This document shows positions 43,026-51,261 of a stretch of 64,000 nt of DNA, one piece after another. The position numbers and the translations under genes were made by a program. Numbering within the stretch: the stretch's first letter is position 1; each line of letters opens with the position of its first letter. Location: assembly GCF_001665605.1 (NCBI RefSeq), contig NZ_LZSV01000035.1, positions 62,001 to 126,000 of the forward strand, given 5' to 3'. The DNA comes from Mycobacterium sp. 852014-50255_SCH5639931 (GTDB lineage Bacteria > Actinomycetota > Actinomycetes > Mycobacteriales > Mycobacteriaceae). Under the pieces are notes generated by a model, which was not told where the DNA came from, did not search any database, and was given only the letters and a program-made list of their open reading frames with translations.

Positions 43026-43290
43026 CGCGGTTCCGGTGAATGGGGATCCACCAAGGCGATTGTCGCTAGCCTTCGGCCTGCGCGTTCACGTTATGAATTT
43101 TAGTCGCGCGGTCCTGTTAAAGACCTGGAGAATTCCTGACAATCGGCGGTGACGCGAGCCAAAGTCAACGGGACCAAGTACCCCTACCTACCGCCCAGCT
43201 GAATGCGCGATGACGTGCACTACTTGGGGTCATGCACGCTCAACAACTCTGCGCTGCAACGGCTTTCGCCAGAGGAGTACAGTCGCGGGC

Positions 43291-43503
43291 ATGAATTTGG
43301 TGGAGTGGCTGAGCGCCCCGCACTCCCTGCGGACGCGGTTGATGATGGAACGACAACCGATAAGAAACCTCGAGATAGAGACCGTGTTCCTCGAAATCTC
43401 CCACCGCGACGCGCGGCTGCGGTTCCCGGTGATGCTCATCCTGCTGCCGAGGCGCAATCGCTCACCGCGGGAACAGGCCCCCCGCATCGATCAGGACAAG
43501 TGA
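43291..43503 (+). CDS. Small basic protein, function unknown
   Basis: A 70-residue protein (MNLVEWLSAPHSLRTRLMMERQPIRNLEIETVFLE...) with AGAGGAG some 13 bases before the ATG. It has an even mix of charged and hydrophobic residues with no motif, and a strongly basic C-terminal third (PRRNRSPREQAPR). It may be real, but support is limited. Confidence 0.42.
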   Translation: MNLVEWLSAPHSLRTRLMMERQPIRNLEIETVFLEISHRDARLRFPVMLILLPRRNRSPREQAPRIDQDK

Positions 43504-43587
43504 TTCCAGCGCGTCAGGATCGGCGCGTGTGGACCAGCCACGATGCCACGGGTGTGGCGCCGGCCCTCGATCGGGCATGCTTGCACT

Positions 43588-44508
43588 ATGCACATCGTCA
43601 ACGGCGTCCGTGACCCCGCGGCAAGTTTTCCCCTCGACACCGTCACCGACGATGCGGCCGAGCGCCGGCAGGCCAACCGGGCTGTCGCCGTCAGCGCCGT
43701 CGGCCTGGCGCTGACCGGTCTCATCGAATTGGCCATCGCGCTGCTGTCCGGCTCGGTGGCATTGCTCGGCGACGCGCTACACAACCTGTCGGACGTCTCC
43801 ACCAGCATCCTGGTGTTCGTCGGCTTTCGGGCGTCGCGCAAAGTCCCCACCGAGCGCTACCCCTACGGCTACGAACGCGCCGAAGACCTCGCCGGAATCG
43901 GTGTGGCCCTGGTCATTTGGGGCAGCGCCGCCGTCGCCGCCTACGAGAGCATCAACAAGCTGCTCCGGCACGGCGGCACGCAATACGTGGGCTGGGGCAT
44001 TGCCGCGGCCATCGTGGGAATCGCGGGCAATCAGCTGGTGGCCCGCTACAAGTTGGTGGTGGGCAAGCGGATTCGCTCGGCGACCATGGTGGCCGACGCC
44101 AAGCACTCCTGGCTGGACGCGTTGTCATCGGCCGGGGCGATGCTGGGGCTGATCGGGGTGGCGCTCGGCTGGGCCTGGGCCGACGCGATTGCCGGAATCG
44201 TCGTCACCGGATTCATCTGCCACGTCGGCTGGGAGGTGACCGCCGACATCGCTCACCGCCTGCTCGACGGCGTGGACCCCGACATCATCACGACCGCCGA
44301 GGCCGTCGCCGCCACGGTGCCGGGCGTCACCCACGCGCACGCCCGGGCCCGCTGGACCGGCCGGACATTGCGCGTCGAGGTGGAAGGCTTCCTCTCCCCC
44401 GAGACTCCCCTGGCCGCGGCCGACCAAACTGGCCGCCTGGTTGCCGCCGCCCTGGCGCCGAAGATCCCCGAGATGCACAACTTCACCTGGACCGCGCGGG
44501 CCGCCTAA
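43588..44508 (+). CDS. Cation diffusion facilitator (CDF) metal efflux transporter
   Basis: A 306-residue six-helix transporter of the CDF family that exports Zn, Co, Cd or Fe in exchange for protons. Metal-site motifs are GDALHNLSDV in helix II and ADAKHSWLDALSS in helix V. A cytosolic domain follows (VPGVTHAHARARWTGRTLRVEVEG). ATG 43588 is preferred over the open frame upstream. Metal specificity cannot be read reliably. Confidence 0.87.
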   Translation: MHIVNGVRDPAASFPLDTVTDDAAERRQANRAVAVSAVGLALTGLIELAIALLSGSVALLGDALHNLSDVSTSILVFVGFRASRKVPTERYPYGYERAEDLAGIGVALVIWGSAAVAAYESINKLLRHGGTQYVGWGIAAAIVGIAGNQLVARYKLVVGKRIRSATMVADAKHSWLDALSSAGAMLGLIGVALGWAWADAIAGIVVTGFICHVGWEVTADIAHRLLDGVDPDIITTAEAVAATVPGVTHAHARARWTGRTLRVEVEGFLSPETPLAAADQTGRLVAAALAPKIPEMHNFTWTARAA

Positions 44509-44517
44509 AGCGCGCGC

Positions 44518-44661
44518 TCAGTCCCGGCGGAATCGCTCCCGCAGCTGTGGGTCGTTTTCCCACCACAGCCCGGACGGTGCGACGCTTTGGTCCTCGGCGC
44601 TTTCCGCGTTGTCCAACTCGGTGTCCACCCGCGCCGCGTGCGCCTTCTCGTTGGGCGCGGT
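44518..44661 (-). pseudogene. C-terminal remnant of an unidentified protein
   Basis: The minus strand reads as good coding sequence for 47 residues, including EKAHAARVDTELDNAESAED and APSGLWWENDPQLRERFRRD, before a TGA. An in-frame TAG closes it upstream and there is no suitable start. It looks like the tail of a lost gene between the transporter and the DUF732 gene. Confidence 0.45.
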
Positions 44662-44675
44662 CTAGACGCCGACGC

Positions 44676-45017
44676 TCAGTTGCCGGGTTGCCCCTCGGGC
44701 TTGGGGCCACGGTCCTCGCCGGTGATGTACTTCGGGCAGTAATGGGCAGAAGCCAGGTACGTGAACTTGGCCGCGCTGGCACCCTGGAAAGCCGGATTCT
44801 GGTTGCGGAGTTGCGTCACGACCTCCGCGGACGACTGTCCGTTGTCGAGCAGGTCACACACCGACTTGGCGATGGTGACCGCGTTGCCGCCGTCCTGGTA
44901 GGTGATGCCGGCGTCGCGCAGGTCTTTGAGGAAGTCCTGATCGTTGTCGATGTCGGCATACGCGGGCGCGGCCAGGCCGATTGCGGCGACGCTCGTCAGC
45001 ACCAGTAGAAATCGCAT
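44676..45017 (-). CDS. Secreted DUF732 protein
   Basis: A 113-residue exported protein. The signal peptide is MRFLLVLTSVAAIGLAAPAYA, then the DUF732 domain: DIDNDQDFLKDLRDAGITYQDGGNAVTIAKSVCDLLDNGQSSAEVV ... YLASAHYCPKY, with one Cys pair. The tail is GEDRGPKPEGQPGN. It is a close paralogue of the two at 46747 and 47124. Confidence 0.85.
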   Translation of the reverse strand: MRFLLVLTSVAAIGLAAPAYADIDNDQDFLKDLRDAGITYQDGGNAVTIAKSVCDLLDNGQSSAEVVTQLRNQNPAFQGASAAKFTYLASAHYCPKYITGEDRGPKPEGQPGN

Positions 45018-45098
45018 AACGCAGCGATTGTCGCAGACCTGTTGGGGAATAGCACCTCGCCGGGCAAACGGCGGGTGAACTCTCCCCCGGCCCCGCGG

Positions 45099-46610
45099 CT
45101 ACGCCGCGGGCGCGCGGGAGAAGCGCAGGGCGGGGCGGCGCAGCGTCAACGCGTCGGGCAGCGCTCCGACCTGCCGGCGCTCCGCGGGTTCCCAGATGTC
45201 GCCGTCGAGGACGCCGGGCAGGCCTGCCTGGCTGGCAATGAAAACCGGCGCGACGCCTTGCAGGAACTGCCGGTGGTAATCCCTGAGCGCCGCGAACGCC
45301 CACTTCCCCAGCAGGCAGATGGTGAGCAGGTTCGCGATGGCCATCACCGCCATGGTCAGATCGGCAAGCGCCCATACCAACGTGAGCTTGGCCAGGGCCC
45401 CGAAGATGATGGACAGCAGCGTGACCACCTTCAGCACGTTGGCCGCCAGGCGCCGGCCGCCCAGGTAGAACAGATTGGCCTCGGCGACCACATAATTGCT
45501 CAGCACCGAGGCGAACGCGAAGACGAACACGACCGCCGTCATCAACACCGTGGTCCACGAACCGAGATCGGCGGCGACCGCCGACTCCGTCAGGCTCGCA
45601 CCGGCAATCGATCCCAGGCGGGCCGGGTTGTAGGTTTCAGGACCCGACAGCAGCACGATGAATGCCGTCGCCGTGCAGATCACCATCGTGTCGACGAACA
45701 CGGCGAGCGACTGAATCAGCCCCTGCTCCACCGGATGTGCCACGGTCGCGGCGCCGGCGATATTGGGCGAACTGCCCATCCCCGCCTCACAGGCGAACAG
45801 GCCGCGCTTGACGCCGGTGAACATCGCGGCGAGCACACCGCCCGCGAAACCGCCTGCCATTTGCCGGATTCCGAATGCGCCGCCGATGATCTCCTTGATC
45901 ACCATCGGCAGTTCGGTGATGTTGACGGCCACAATTCCCAGCGCGAGCAGCGTGTACACCAGCGCCACCACCGGAAGCACGGATCCCGCAAACTGGGCGA
46001 CCCGTCGCACGCCACCGAAAAGCACGGGCGCCGCCAGCACCGCCAAAACGACTGTCGTCCAACCGAGCCCGATGCCGTGCGACGATTGCAAGACCCCGCT
46101 GATCGCGTTGGTCTCCACCATGTTGAACGCGGTGGAGAAGGTGACCACCAACAGCATGGCGAACACGACGCCGCCTGCGCGTGACCGCAGCCCGCGTTGG
46201 ATGTAGAACGCGGGACCGCCACGGAAGGCGCCGTCGTCCGAGCGGACTTTGAAGATCTGGGCCAGGGTGGCTTCGATCACCGCCGTGGCCATGCCGACCG
46301 CTGCCACCACCCACATCCAGAAGACGGCACCGGGCCCGCCGACGGTCAGCGCGATCGCGACGCCGGCGATATTTCCGGTGCCCACCCGCGACGCGAGACC
46401 CACACAGAACGCCTGGAACGACGAGATCCCGCCGTCGTCGTGGTGGCGCGCTCGGCGGAGCTGGCGAAGCATGCGCCCGAAGTAGCGGATCTGAATGAAT
46501 CGGGTGCGCACCGTGAAATAGATGCCGCCACCGATCAGCAAATAGATCAAGACGTGCGTATTGAGGATGTTGCTAAGGGGTTCGACCAACTGCTGCTGAA
46601 GGAAGTCCAA
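45099..46610 (-). CDS. Alanine/glycine:cation symporter (AGCS family)
   Basis: A 503-residue polytopic symporter that imports Ala or Gly with Na+. Family signatures include GGGIYFTVRTRFIQIRYFGRML near the N-terminus, then SSFQAFCVGLASRVGTGNIAGVAIA, GAVFWMWVVAAVGMATAVIEATLAQ, and FACEAGMGSSPNIAGAA. Length and motif order are normal. It is flanked by DUF732 genes on the same strand. Confidence 0.92.
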   Translation of the reverse strand: MDFLQQQLVEPLSNILNTHVLIYLLIGGGIYFTVRTRFIQIRYFGRMLRQLRRARHHDDGGISSFQAFCVGLASRVGTGNIAGVAIALTVGGPGAVFWMWVVAAVGMATAVIEATLAQIFKVRSDDGAFRGGPAFYIQRGLRSRAGGVVFAMLLVVTFSTAFNMVETNAISGVLQSSHGIGLGWTTVVLAVLAAPVLFGGVRRVAQFAGSVLPVVALVYTLLALGIVAVNITELPMVIKEIIGGAFGIRQMAGGFAGGVLAAMFTGVKRGLFACEAGMGSSPNIAGAATVAHPVEQGLIQSLAVFVDTMVICTATAFIVLLSGPETYNPARLGSIAGASLTESAVAADLGSWTTVLMTAVVFVFAFASVLSNYVVAEANLFYLGGRRLAANVLKVVTLLSIIFGALAKLTLVWALADLTMAVMAIANLLTICLLGKWAFAALRDYHRQFLQGVAPVFIASQAGLPGVLDGDIWEPAERRQVGALPDALTLRRPALRFSRAPAA

Positions 46611-46746
46611 CCCCTGCTTCCTTTCGACTACGGCCGCTGTCCGTCGCCGAAATGGTATGGGCGAATTGTTGATTACAGGTTTCGTTCACTCGCCGTTAGC
46701 GGGCGGATATGTAAAAAGCGCATCACATTCGCCACCGGGTCCACCC

Positions 46747-47064
46747 CTACGAGGCGGCGGTGGGCGCCGAAAGCGCTTGGGGACAATACGAGTTGGCGGC
46801 GATTGCCGCGAACCGGGTGGCGTCGTCCCCCTGAAGCCCACGATTGAGCATCTGAATCATCCGGACGACGTCCGAAAGCTGCGAGCCCTCGCTCACCAAC
46901 TTGCAGACCGACCTGCCGGACGTAATCGCCTGATCCGGGTCCGAATATGACAGGCCCGCCGCGTGCACCGTGGCGAGGAATGCGTCGTCGCTGCTGTCGG
47001 CGCGCGCGGGACCGGCCAGGCCGATCGCGGCCGCAACACCGAGCGAAATCAGAAGTAGCCTCAC
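46747..47064 (-). CDS. Secreted DUF732 protein
   Basis: A 105-residue exported protein. The signal peptide is MRLLLISLGVAAAIGLAGPARA, followed by DDAFLATVHAAGLSYSDPDQAITSGRSVCKLVSEGSQLSDVV ... AANSYCPQAL. The Cys pair and Leu spacing match the neighbouring paralogues. It lies upstream of the symporter gene in the same direction. Confidence 0.85.
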   Translation of the reverse strand: MRLLLISLGVAAAIGLAGPARADSSDDAFLATVHAAGLSYSDPDQAITSGRSVCKLVSEGSQLSDVVRMIQMLNRGLQGDDATRFAAIAANSYCPQALSAPTAAS

Positions 47065-47123
47065 GGCTCACAGATCGTTCCAGAGCTGCGGCCGGCCCGC
47101 ATCTCGTAGCGCGGATCGGTCGC

Positions 47124-47456
47124 TCAGGAGCTGCCGGTCGCGGTCGTCGTGGTGGTCGACGAGATCGCGTCCGGACAGTAGGCGCTCGCCGCGATCGCGG
47201 TGAATTTCTCCGCTTTTTCCTCGGTCAGTGCGGCTGCCTTGGAGGTCATCGCCTTCGCGATATCCGCCATCGCCGTGCCGCTGCCTGCCGCCGAGCACAC
47301 GTAGTGGGCGGCCTGGATAACCTGCGCCGGGTCGTTATAGGTGAAGCCGGCCGAATTCAGCGACGCAAGGAACGCGTCGTCGGTGTCGTCGGCGTGCGCG
47401 GGAACGGCCAAGCCAATCACGGCCGCAACACTGGAAATCGTCAGAACAAGCTTCAT
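47124..47456 (-). CDS. Secreted DUF732 protein
   Basis: A 110-residue exported protein. The signal peptide is MKLVLTISSVAAVIGLAVPAHA, then DDTDDAFLASLNSAGFTYNDPAQVIQAAHYVCSAAGSG ... AASAYCPDAI, with a Ser/Thr-rich tail. ATG 47456 is chosen since it begins the signal peptide. It diverges from clpC2, so its promoter shares the region holding the two clpC2 dyads. Confidence 0.85.
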   Translation of the reverse strand: MKLVLTISSVAAVIGLAVPAHADDTDDAFLASLNSAGFTYNDPAQVIQAAHYVCSAAGSGTAMADIAKAMTSKAAALTEEKAEKFTAIAASAYCPDAISSTTTTTATGSS

Positions 47457-47518
47457 AAATTCGAAATCGTCCCAGACGCGCGGGCGGTTCGCCGCTGGCG
47501 AAACAATTGTTAACAATC

Positions 47519-47535
47519 GTCAACCTTTGGTTGAC
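47519..47535. promoter_or_regulatory. clpC2 operator dyad 1
   Basis: GTCAACCTTTGGTTGAC is a 7-3-7 perfect inverted repeat (6-5-6 in register with dyad 2). It is 33 bases from the clpC2 start codon. ClpC2 itself has a helix-turn-helix segment and could bind here. Confidence 0.65.
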
Positions 47536-47547
47536 AGCCACACTTAC

Positions 47548-47564
47548 GTCAACCTATCGTTGAC
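47548..47564. promoter_or_regulatory. clpC2 operator dyad 2
   Basis: GTCAACCTATCGTTGAC is a 6-5-6 inverted repeat with the same half-sites as dyad 1. The centres are 29 bases apart. It ends three bases before the clpC2 ATG. Confidence 0.65.
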
Positions 47565-47567
47565 GGC

Positions 47568-48314
47568 ATGCCCGACCCGACCCGCATCGCCTACCCCGTC
47601 CGCCTCGACGAGCTGATCGGCGCCATCAAATCGGTCCACACCGACGCGCTGGATCAACTGGCCGACGCCGTGCTGGCCGCCGAGCACCTGGGCGAGGTCG
47701 CCGACCACCTCATCGGGCATTTCGTCGATCAGGCCCGCCGATCCGGGGCGTCGTGGACCGACATCGGCAAGAGCATGGGCGTCACCAAACAGGCCGCCCA
47801 GAAGCGGTTCGTGCCGCGCGCCGAGCCGGCCACCCTGGACCCCGAACAGGGCTTCGGCCGCTTCACCCCGCGGGCGCGCGGCGCCGTGGTGGCGGCCCAG
47901 AACGCCGCTCACGAGGCGGCCAACAACGAGATCACCCCCGAGCACCTGCTCCTCGGCCTCCTCGACGATCCGGCCGCGCTGGCCACGGTGTTGCTGCACC
48001 TGCAAAAGGTCGACACCGAAGCGCTGCGCGCCGCGGTCGAACTGCCCCCGCCCAGCAGCGGGACTCCCGACCTCATCCCGTTCAGCGGCCCGGCGCGCAA
48101 AGTCCTCGAGCTCACCTTCCGGGAAGCACTTCGTTTGGGCCACAACTACATTGGGACTGAGCATCTGCTGCTGGCCCTGCTCGAGTTGGAGGAAGCCTCC
48201 TCCGACGAGGGACCGCTGCGCCGATGCGGTGTCGACAAGGCCCGTGTGGAGGCCGATTTGATCAAGGCGCTGGAATCGCTCGGCGGCGGCAAGACCGACC
48301 GCGCGGACGGCTGA
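47568..48314 (+). CDS. clpC2: ClpC2, ClpC1-N-domain-like protein with helix-turn-helix (Rv2667-like)
   Basis: A 248-residue protein. Residues about 10-90 include an HTH (SGASWTDIGKSMGVTKQAAQKRF), and residues about 95-240 are the Clp N-terminal repeat domain (FTPRARGAVVAAQNAAHEAANNEITPEHLLLGLL ... LGHNYIGTEHLLLALLELE). There is no ATPase domain. In M. tuberculosis the homologue binds the ClpC1-targeting peptides such as cyclomarin and so protects ClpC1. Two GTCAAC-N5-GTTGAC dyads directly before the ATG suggest that it represses itself. Confidence 0.9.
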   Translation: MPDPTRIAYPVRLDELIGAIKSVHTDALDQLADAVLAAEHLGEVADHLIGHFVDQARRSGASWTDIGKSMGVTKQAAQKRFVPRAEPATLDPEQGFGRFTPRARGAVVAAQNAAHEAANNEITPEHLLLGLLDDPAALATVLLHLQKVDTEALRAAVELPPPSSGTPDLIPFSGPARKVLELTFREALRLGHNYIGTEHLLLALLELEEASSDEGPLRRCGVDKARVEADLIKALESLGGGKTDRADG

Positions 48315-48399
48315 TCGGGTGTGGTCTGACCCCTCCCGGCCGCCTCACCGCGTGTGCGATCATTCGATGGTCCCCTTCCAAGGGTGCTAGGAGGCGAAG

Positions 48400-48924
48400 A
48401 TGCACCGCTGGCTGGTCGTCCTGTCCGCGTTTCTCGTCGCCGCGGCGAGCGCCACCGCCGTCGCCGGACTTCCCGCTCCCCGCGCCTGGGCCGGCGATGC
48501 CCCGATCGGCCACATCGGGGACACGCTGCGGGTGGACACCGGCACCTACGTTGCCGACGTCACCGTCACCGGCGTGTCACCCTGTGACCCACCCCCCGGA
48601 TTCGGCTACACGCGCGAAGGCACCTATAAGGGCTTCCCGGGCAGCACCGTCGAGCGTGCCGACGTGGTCGTCCGCGCGGTCCGGGTACCCAATCCGTTCA
48701 TCATGGCCACCAACTTCAGCTTCGACGGCGTGACCCCGTTCGCCGACGCCTACAAGCCACGAGCCACCGATGCGCCCGACGCCCTCGACAACGTGCTCAC
48801 CAACGCGCCGAACGGGGCGATCGTGCGCGGCGAGGTGTATTGGGACGCCTACCGTGATCCCGTCTCCACCGTGGTGTTGCTGGACAAGAAGACGGGCTAC
48901 CACCTCGCGCAGTGGAACCTCTGA
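48400..48924 (+). CDS. Exported Ala/Val-rich protein (Rv2668-like)
   Basis: A 174-residue secreted protein. The signal peptide ends PRAWAG, then a beta-rich domain (IGHIGDTLRVDTGTYVADVTVTGVSPCDPPPGF, FNFDG-type segment, TVVLLDKKTGYHLAQWNL). Its position between clpC2 and a GNAT gene matches Rv2668. AGGAG lies before ATG 48400. The end overlaps the GNAT start by 13 bases. The function is not known. Confidence 0.82.
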   Translation: MHRWLVVLSAFLVAAASATAVAGLPAPRAWAGDAPIGHIGDTLRVDTGTYVADVTVTGVSPCDPPPGFGYTREGTYKGFPGSTVERADVVVRAVRVPNPFIMATNFSFDGVTPFADAYKPRATDAPDALDNVLTNAPNGAIVRGEVYWDAYRDPVSTVVLLDKKTGYHLAQWNL

Positions 48925-49412
48925 CACGCGTCGTAACAACGAACTCGGTTGACGTTCAACAGCTTGCCGGCATTGCCGCGCGCACATTCCCGTTAGCCTG
49001 CCCCGCATCGATGGCGCCGGCGAACATCGCAGCATTCGTCGAGGCCAACCTGTCGCCAGACCGCTTCGCCGAATACCTGGCCGATCCGCAACGCGCGGTC
49101 CTGACCGCGGCGGACGACGACCGAATCGTCGGTTACGCCATGCTGATTCGCGACGGTGACGCCGCCGAGCTGTCCAAGATCTACGTTGCGCCCGAGCACC
49201 ACGGCAGCGGGGTCGCCACCGCGCTGATGGACCTCGCGCTGGCCACGGCCCGCGAATGGGGCGCGCGCCGCGTGTGGCTGGGCGTCAATCAGGCAAACCA
49301 ACGCGCACAGCGGTTCTACGCCAAGAGCGGCTTCACGGTCAGCGGCACGCGGACTTTTCAGGTCGGCGCCGGGCGCGAGAACGACTTCGTCATGACCCAC
49401 GTGCTTCGTTGA
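48912..49412 (+). CDS. GNAT-family N-acetyltransferase (Rv2669-like)
   Basis: A 166-residue GNAT enzyme. The acetyl-CoA-binding segment is LSKIYVAPEHHGSGVATALMDLAL (motif A, Q/RxxGxG/A type), followed by WLGVNQANQRAQRFYAKSGF (motif B). It starts at GTG 48912 inside the end of the upstream gene. The acceptor is unknown. Confidence 0.87.
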   Translation: MEPLTRVVTTNSVDVQQLAGIAARTFPLACPASMAPANIAAFVEANLSPDRFAEYLADPQRAVLTAADDDRIVGYAMLIRDGDAAELSKIYVAPEHHGSGVATALMDLALATAREWGARRVWLGVNQANQRAQRFYAKSGFTVSGTRTFQVGAGRENDFVMTHVLR

Positions 49413-50451
49413 CGCCAGCCGTCAGTGCCAGGAGCCGAGACATGGCCCGCAGATACTTCTTTCGGTATCCGCCGGCCAGCATCTCCTCGCTGAAGATGGT
49501 GTCCAGCTTCGCGCCCGAGGCCACCACCGGCACGCCGGCGTCATAGAGCCGGTCGGTAAGCGCCACCAGCCGCAGCGCGACGTTCTGGTCATCGATTCCG
49601 TGCACGCCCGTCAGAAACACGGCGGTCACTCCCTCGATGAGGGTCAGATACCGCGACGGGTGCATGGTGGCCAGGTGCGCGCACAACGCGTCGAAATCAT
49701 CGAGCGTCGCGCCGTCGACCCGTGCGGCGCGCTCGGCCACCTCTTCGTCCGACAGCGGCTGCGGCGCCGGCGGCAAGCCGCGGTGCCGATAGTCGGGACC
49801 CTCGATCCGCACGATAGCGAAAATGCCTGCCAGCGTGTTGATTTCCCGGAGGAAGTCCTGGGCGGCGAATCGGCCCTGGCCGAGCTGCTCGGGCAGCGTA
49901 TTGGAGGTGGCCGCCACCGACACCCCCCGCTCGACCAGTGACGAGAGCAGCCGCGAGATCAGCGTGGTGTTGCCGGGATCGTCCAGCTCGAACTCGTCGA
50001 TGCACACCGCGGTGTAGTCGGCCAGCAGGTCGACGCATTCGGCGAAACCGAACACCCCGGCCAACTGTGTCAGTTCCCCAAAAGTTGCGAAGGCCTTGGG
50101 ATTTGACGACTCCGGCCCGTCTCCGGGCAGCTCGTAGTAGGCGGACGCGAGCAGGTGGGTCTTGCCCACGCCGAAGCCGCCGTCCAGGTACAACCCGACA
50201 CCGGGCAGAACCGCCCGTCGGCCCAACATTTTTCGCCGGCCCGCCCGTCGTTCCACGGCCTGCCGGCAGAAGTCCCGGCATGCCACGACGGCGGCGGCCT
50301 GCGTCGGCTCGGCCGGATCGGGCTGGTACGTCGCGAAGCTCACGTCGGCGAACGTTGGGGGCGGCCTCAATTGAGCGATCAACCGCTCGGGCGAGACGGT
50401 CGGATGCCGATCCACCAGGTGCGCCACTCGCGTGGACGGGGACCCGTGCAT
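49390..50451 (-). CDS. AFG1/ZapE-family P-loop ATPase (Rv2670c-like)
   Basis: A 353-residue ATPase. Walker A is GGFGVGKTHLL, Walker B is AVCIDEFELDDPGN, and sensor/arginine elements follow in VAATSNTLPEQLGQGRFAAQDFLREI. The ZapE/AFG1 family includes a bacterial cell-division-associated ATPase. The Mycobacterium role is not defined. ATG 50451 fits the family start. It is convergent with the GNAT gene, overlapping by 23 bases, and divergent from ribD. Confidence 0.86.
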   Translation of the reverse strand: MHGSPSTRVAHLVDRHPTVSPERLIAQLRPPPTFADVSFATYQPDPAEPTQAAAVVACRDFCRQAVERRAGRRKMLGRRAVLPGVGLYLDGGFGVGKTHLLASAYYELPGDGPESSNPKAFATFGELTQLAGVFGFAECVDLLADYTAVCIDEFELDDPGNTTLISRLLSSLVERGVSVAATSNTLPEQLGQGRFAAQDFLREINTLAGIFAIVRIEGPDYRHRGLPPAPQPLSDEEVAERAARVDGATLDDFDALCAHLATMHPSRYLTLIEGVTAVFLTGVHGIDDQNVALRLVALTDRLYDAGVPVVASGAKLDTIFSEEMLAGGYRKKYLRAMSRLLALTAGVNEARGS

Positions 50452-50485
50452 GCCAGAACTGTAACGGCGTGCTGCAATCGACCTC

Positions 50486-51247
50486 ATGTCCCTTCCCGAG
50501 ACGCCGCTGTCGCTGCTCGGATCGATACGCGAAGTCGACGACGGTGAACTCCCCCGGCTCTACGGCTACCCCGAAACCGACGGGACATGGGTGCGGGCCA
50601 ATTTCATCACCAGCGTGGACGGTGGGGCCACCTCCGGCGGCAGCAGCGGAACGATGGGCGGTCCCGGCGACCGATTCGTCTTCAACCTGCTGCGTGAGCT
50701 CGCCGACGTCATCGTGGTCGGCGCGGGCACCGTGCGGGTCGAGGGCTATTCCGGCGCGCAGCTGAGCGTCGCCCAGCGCCAGCAGCGGCAGGCCCGCGGG
50801 CAAAGCGAGGTCCCGCCACTGGCGATCGTCACCAAGTCGGGTCGCCTCGACCGCGACATGGCGGTGTTCACCAGGACCGAGGTTCCACCGCTGGTCCTCA
50901 CCTGCGCGGCGGCCGCAGCCCCGGCGCGCCGGCTGCTCACTGACCTGTGCGAAGTGATCGACTGCTCCGGGAGCGACCCGGGCGATGTCGACGAGGCCGT
51001 CATGCTGGCGACCCTCGGCGCTCGCGGGATGCGCCGCGTCCTGACCGAGGGCGGGCCGATGCTGCTCGATTCGTTGATCCAGCGCGACATGCTCGACGAG
51101 CTCTGCCTGACCATCGCGCCCTACATCGTCGGCGGGCTGGCCCGGCGCATCGCGACGGGCCCCAGCCAGCTGCTCACCCGGATGCGCTGTGCCCACGTTT
51201 TGACCGACGACGCCGGTTACCTGTACACCCGCTACGTCAAGGCCTAG
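50486..51247 (+). CDS. ribD: RibD C-terminal-domain reductase (Rv2671-like)
   Basis: A 253-residue protein with only the reductase half of RibD. The fold is DHFR-like: WVRANFITSVDGGAT, VVGAGTVRVEGY, RRVLTEGGPMLLDSLIQ. The M. tuberculosis homologue is linked to folate metabolism, since it can replace DHFR activity and mediate para-aminosalicylic acid resistance. It starts at ATG 50486, divergent from the ATPase gene. The deaminase half is absent, as is usual for this group. Confidence 0.87.
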   Translation: MSLPETPLSLLGSIREVDDGELPRLYGYPETDGTWVRANFITSVDGGATSGGSSGTMGGPGDRFVFNLLRELADVIVVGAGTVRVEGYSGAQLSVAQRQQRQARGQSEVPPLAIVTKSGRLDRDMAVFTRTEVPPLVLTCAAAAAPARRLLTDLCEVIDCSGSDPGDVDEAVMLATLGARGMRRVLTEGGPMLLDSLIQRDMLDELCLTIAPYIVGGLARRIATGPSQLLTRMRCAHVLTDDAGYLYTRYVKA

Positions 51248-51261
51248 CTACTGTGGTCGAC

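Noticed and set aside
43917..45008. A 363-codon plus-strand open frame across the CDF transporter and a DUF732 gene
   Set aside because: Arg/Gly-rich translation typical of frame-shadow. The transporter frame has all metal-site motifs and the DUF732 gene a signal peptide.
45042..46184. A 380-codon plus-strand open frame antisense to the alanine/glycine symporter
   Set aside because: It mirrors the symporter codons and has no ribosome site or recognisable domain.
49697..51196. A 499-codon minus-strand open frame across the ZapE-like gene and ribD
   Set aside because: It is an antisense/off-frame shadow in GC-rich DNA. Its translation has no motif, and the true genes in this span have clear family motifs.
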